A stretch of DNA of 9,134 bases from Bacteroidaceae bacterium. Its GTDB lineage: Bacteria > Bacteroidota > Bacteroidia > Bacteroidales > Bacteroidaceae. A model generated the notes under the pieces. The model had not been told where the DNA came from, did not search any database, and saw only the letters and a program-made list of their open reading frames with translations. The DNA lies in contig JAEDNQ010000095.1 in the NCBI GenBank assembly GCA_016302435.1, forward strand, positions 1 to 9,134, written 5' to 3'. Position 1 is the first letter of the stretch; each line of letters opens with the position of its first letter. This document shows, in pieces, positions 6,571 to 9,134 of the stretch. The position numbers were made by a program, and so were the translations under genes.

Positions 6571-6605
6571 TGTGCTTTATATGTTTTATTTGTTATATTA
6601 TTCAT
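6567..6605 (-). CDS. Possible 12-residue leader peptide overlapping the thrS start
   Basis: ATG at 6605 opens MNNITNKTYKAQ and stops at TGA (6569-6567), which overlaps the thrS ATG in an ATGA arrangement. Two of the twelve codons are Thr (ACA). Such an overlap is typical of translational coupling. The frame is short and AT-rich, so chance is quite possible, and no Shine-Dalgarno site precedes it. It lies directly downstream of the structured leader RNA. Confidence 0.25.
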   Translation of the reverse strand: MNNITNKTYKAQ

Positions 6606-6614
6606 CTATTTGTT

Positions 6615-6682
6615 CTTGCCCCAAGCTAAGCTCTTCGGCAGAGCCGTAACAGCCCGTGGAGGCAACGTCAACATGCTGTTAC
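6615..6682 (-). ncRNA. Structured thrS leader RNA with a potential pseudoknot
   Basis: In the minus-strand RNA, stem P1 pairs GUAACAGC (6682-6675) with GCUGUUAC (6653-6646), 8 perfect pairs around a 21-base loop. One base later, P2 pairs GCUCU (6644-6640) with AGAGC (6634-6630) around GCCGA. Then CUUG-GGG-CAAG (6625-6615) may form a small hairpin, or GGGGCAA (6622-6616) may pair with UUGCCUC (6665-6659) in the P1 loop, giving a 7-bp pseudoknot with one G-U. It starts only a few bases after the predicted transcription start and is followed by an unstructured AU-rich stretch to thrS. I do not recognise a known riboswitch. It may be a thrS operator or a separate small RNA. Confidence 0.5.
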
Positions 6683-6687
6683 AACTT

Positions 6688-6696
6688 GCAAATTTA
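6688..6696 (-). promoter_or_regulatory. -7 promoter element for thrS
   Basis: TAAATTTGC (6696-6688) fits the Bacteroidetes -7 form TAnnTTTGC. I see no TTTG-like -33 element at the expected spacing upstream. Transcription would start near 6680, leaving a leader of about 110 bases before thrS that begins with the P1 stem. Confidence 0.55.
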
Positions 6697-6730
6697 ACAT
6701 CTTTATTTATTATAGATAGTCTCTAAGCCT

Positions 6731-6787
6731 AAAAAAATCGTTTTGCGGACTTTATTTGATGCCTCAGCCGATAGTATGGGCGCAAAA
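6731..6787 (-). terminator. Possible terminator after the TPR gene
   Basis: Read on the minus strand, TTTTGCG (6787-6781) and CGCAAAA (6747-6741) are perfect 7-base arms around a 33-base loop, followed three bases later by seven U residues (6737-6731). The long loop makes this weaker than a standard terminator, although GCC/GGC pairs inside may shorten it. Its place between the TPR stop and the thrS promoter fits a transcript end. The stretch 6788-6843 shows nothing else. Confidence 0.35.
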
Positions 6788-6843
6788 GTGTGAATGCAGA
6801 TAGCAATACGCACATGTTTTGCCACCTTTTCACGTTCCTCAGA

Positions 6844-8466
6844 TTATTTCTTCCGCTTCTGATTTTTCTTGATGATGTTGTAAGCCTGGTAGACTCCAAG
6901 TTCGCCAGCTTTGGAGAGGTCGGGGATAGCTCCAATGCTGTCATCGAGTAGAAGCCGAAGGAGTCCGCGGTTGTAGTAGGCTTCCGCCATGTTGGGGTTG
7001 GATTCTATGACAGAACTGAAACCCTGGATGGCTTCGTTGATGTTGCCTTGTTTAGCGTCGGCATAGGCTTTGTCGAAGGTGTTGATGACATCGGTCTTGC
7101 CAGCCTCCGTATATATTAATAATGTGTTGTCGGACAGAGTCAGTAGCGTACCTTCAGTCTCTTTGTTCTGCACCTTTCCTCTGTATTCGCTCTCGTATAC
7201 CTGCTCGTCTTTCTCCTCGTCCTCTTCCACCATCTTGTTATAGTCCTCGATGTTGAACTCCGACTTTTTGCGTGTCTTGTTCTTCATCCTCGAAGTAGGT
7301 GTGGAGTAGCCATACCTGTGGGCTATCTGCTCCTTCAGCACATGCTCCTCGTCCCTTTTCGCCCCCGCCGTGTCGCCTATCATGCGTCGAGCCTCGGCAC
7401 GTTTCTCATATCCGTAGAGGAACTTGGGATATTCCTTGATGACGGTAGTGTAGTCTCGGATGGCTCCGCTGTAGTCGCCTACGTTGGCAAGGAGAGTGGC
7501 ACGGTTGAATGTTGCCATCATGTCGTCAGGGTCAATTGAGAGGATGAAGTTGAAGTCTTCTATAGCCAGATTGTCCTCACCCACATTGGCTCGGAGGAGT
7601 CCACGGTTGTAGTGCCCGACGAAGTTGCGCGGTTCGATGTCGAGAGCCAAGTCGTAGTCCTTCATAGCCTCACGGTAGTTGTCGTTGTGGTAGTGGGACA
7701 GGGCTCTGTTTATGAGTATGCCAGCTTGCTTAGGGTTAAGCCTGAGCGACTCATTATAGTAGCTGATAGCGTCCTTATAGAGTTCGTGAGCCATGAGAAT
7801 GTGCCCCTTCATGTTGATGGCGCTGGTGTTGTACTTGTCCGCCGCCAAAGCCGAATCTACGAGAGCCTCAGCCGTCAGGGTGTCCTTCTTTTGCAGGTAA
7901 ATCTGAGCTTTGATGCAGTAGCCGTCAGCATATTTGGGCCATCTCTTCGTTGCCTCGGTGATGACGCTATCGGCTCTGTCAAGGCTGTCTGTGTTGATGT
8001 AGCATATAGCCAGATTGTGCCATACAGCCCTGCTCTCCGGCATGAGTTCCGTAGCTTTGGTGTAGTCTCTTATAGCCTCGCTATAGTTGGACAGATTGAT
8101 ATGCGAAAGACCTCTGACCTCATAGCTGTTGGGGTAGTAGGGATTGCGCTTGATGGCCTCGTTGCAGTCCATGATGGCACCTGAGAAGTCATCGAGGTAG
8201 AATTTTGCCACACCTCTGTAGAAGTAGGGCTCATACAGATAAGGCTTATAGTTGATGACTATGTTGAAGTAGCTGATGGCAAGTACATAGTCATCGTAGG
8301 CTATGGCATTGCGCGCTATGTTGAGCATGCGGTCGGTGTTAATCTGACCGTAAGCCCTTGGAGCCAGCAGAGTGAAGAACATAAGCAGTGAGACCACACA
8401 TCGGGTGACGTGCCGTCGCAATGCCACTATGGGCTTTAGAACATTTATGGCTCTTTGGGTTGTCAT
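6844..8466 (-). CDS. Exported tetratricopeptide-repeat protein
   Basis: This 540-residue protein is a scaffold-type TPR protein with no enzymatic motif; partners are unknown. Residues 1-40 look like a signal peptide: Arg-rich start, hydrophobic CVVSLLMFFTLL, and a likely cut after AYG before Gln41. There is no lipobox Cys, so it should be periplasmic. About ten 34-residue TPR units run from 43 to 382, with the usual small/aromatic pattern (for example NYSEAIRDYTKATELMP). A charged, probably disordered insert follows (about 390-425), then a short beta-like stretch (TEGTLLTLSDNTLLIYTEAG), and two more TPR units at about 462-525 with a basic end. I chose ATG at 8466 because ATG at 8517 would put 17 extra residues before the signal peptide. 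It starts 84 bases after def and is probably cotranscribed with it. Confidence 0.88.
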   Translation of the reverse strand: MTTQRAINVLKPIVALRRHVTRCVVSLLMFFTLLAPRAYGQINTDRMLNIARNAIAYDDYVLAISYFNIVINYKPYLYEPYFYRGVAKFYLDDFSGAIMDCNEAIKRNPYYPNSYEVRGLSHINLSNYSEAIRDYTKATELMPESRAVWHNLAICYINTDSLDRADSVITEATKRWPKYADGYCIKAQIYLQKKDTLTAEALVDSALAADKYNTSAINMKGHILMAHELYKDAISYYNESLRLNPKQAGILINRALSHYHNDNYREAMKDYDLALDIEPRNFVGHYNRGLLRANVGEDNLAIEDFNFILSIDPDDMMATFNRATLLANVGDYSGAIRDYTTVIKEYPKFLYGYEKRAEARRMIGDTAGAKRDEEHVLKEQIAHRYGYSTPTSRMKNKTRKKSEFNIEDYNKMVEEDEEKDEQVYESEYRGKVQNKETEGTLLTLSDNTLLIYTEAGKTDVINTFDKAYADAKQGNINEAIQGFSSVIESNPNMAEAYYNRGLLRLLLDDSIGAIPDLSKAGELGVYQAYNIIKKNQKRKK

Positions 8467-8550
8467 GTGTAAAAAATGAGAGAAAATGGGGCAGGGATGC
8501 AGAGAGCACATCGGCATTATGAGCCAAGCGCAACATCAAGCCATCCAGCC

Positions 8551-9108
8551 TTATCTGTTAGGCTTGCACTTGTAGTGAGCCGAGAAGTTGCCCTTTGACA
8601 TGGCAATAAGCTTCTTCTTTATCATCTGCTTGCGTAGAGAAGACAGACGGTCGACAAACATCTTGCCATCGAGGTGGTCATATTCATGCTGGAAGACTCT
8701 GGCCTCGAATCCCTCAAGCCATCTCTCCTGGTCTTCTCCGTTTTCGTCGGTATATGCCACGAGCACCTTGTTGGGTCGACGCACATTCTCGTTGATGCCA
8801 GGGATGGAAAGACATCCTTCTGACATGACAGAAGTGTCCTCGCTCTCTTCGAGTATCTCAGGGTTGATGAATGTATGGAGGTAACCCTTGTATTGCGGTT
8901 CGTCTTCAGAGATGGTGTCGAGGTCTATGATGAAGAGTCGGATGGGCAGTCCCACCTGTGGAGCGGCCAGTCCTACTCCCTCGGAGCGCTTGAGCGTTTC
9001 AAACATGTTGTCTATGAGTTCCTTGAGGTTTGGATAGGTCTCGTAGTCGATTTCTTCGGCTGTCTCTCTGAGGACGTGCTGGCCGAATATGTACATTGGA
9101 AGAATCAT
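8551..9108 (-). CDS. def: Peptide deformylase
   Basis: Def removes the formyl group from the N-terminal methionine of new proteins in the cytoplasm, using a bound metal, usually iron. All three family motifs are present: GVGLAAPQ (44-51), EGCLS (97-101) with metal ligand Cys99, and QHEYDH (140-145) with ligands His141 and His145 and catalytic Glu142. At 185 residues the length is normal. ATG at 9108 gives MILPMYIFGQ, the usual opening in this phylum; Met5 is a less likely start. The 26 bases upstream to the window edge hold no recognisable promoter; the edge reads TAAAA on the minus strand and may carry the stop codon of the preceding gene. Confidence 0.98.
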   Translation of the reverse strand: MILPMYIFGQHVLRETAEEIDYETYPNLKELIDNMFETLKRSEGVGLAAPQVGLPIRLFIIDLDTISEDEPQYKGYLHTFINPEILEESEDTSVMSEGCLSIPGINENVRRPNKVLVAYTDENGEDQERWLEGFEARVFQHEYDHLDGKMFVDRLSSLRKQMIKKKLIAMSKGNFSAHYKCKPNR

Positions 9109-9134
9109 TTTGGGGTATGTGAGTGATTATTTTA

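Noticed and set aside
6654..6674. Threonine anticodon mimic in the P1 loop of the thrS leader
   Set aside because: The loop contains UGU and CGU, but not in a 7-base anticodon-like loop, so the resemblance is no better than chance.
8467..8517. Longer start of the TPR protein at ATG 8517
   Set aside because: Would place 17 residues before a normal signal peptide; ATG at 8466 gives a 40-residue signal.

Overview
The window looks like chromosomal core DNA from a Bacteroidales bacterium, most probably Prevotella or a close relative. The evidence is the gene order def - TPR protein - thrS - infC - rpmI - rplT, two -7 elements that fit the Bacteroidetes form TAnnTTTG, A-rich sequence instead of Shine-Dalgarno sites before nearly every start codon, and the long charged tail on IF-3. 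The species call is inference. I see no transposase, phage gene, tRNA, rRNA or CRISPR array.

All eight clear genes lie on the minus strand, so the window is read from high to low coordinates. First come def (peptide deformylase) and an exported tetratricopeptide-repeat protein. A 272-base gap follows, holding a possible terminator, a promoter and a structured leader. Next are thrS (threonyl-tRNA synthetase), then infC (IF-3), rpmI (L35) and rplT (L20), whose transcript ends at a strong terminator at 3026-3062. A 354-base gap holds a degenerate 16-bp tandem repeat and a possible 29-residue small ORF. Then come fabD (malonyl-CoA:ACP transacylase) and, 22 bases later, a cytoplasmic GH13 alpha-amylase-family enzyme. 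A strong hairpin at 15-48 closes the unit.

The first six genes serve translation, except the TPR protein, whose partner is unknown. Def removes the formyl group from new proteins, ThrS charges tRNA-Thr, IF-3 controls start-site selection, and L35 and L20 are large-subunit proteins. infC-rpmI-rplT probably has its own promoter overlapping the thrS stop codon, and structured RNA before rpmI and rplT is placed where L20 feedback control is known in other bacteria. fabD starts fatty-acid synthesis, and the GH13 enzyme handles alpha-glucans.

No new defence or mobile system is visible. The parts that known gene families do not explain are RNA- and repeat-scale: a thrS leader with a potential 7-bp pseudoknot followed by a 12-codon ORF that overlaps the thrS start; an in-frame AUU with the window's only well-placed Shine-Dalgarno site at infC; the alternating 16-bp repeat between rplT and fabD; the small ORF before fabD; and a large inverted repeat inside the amylase coding sequence.
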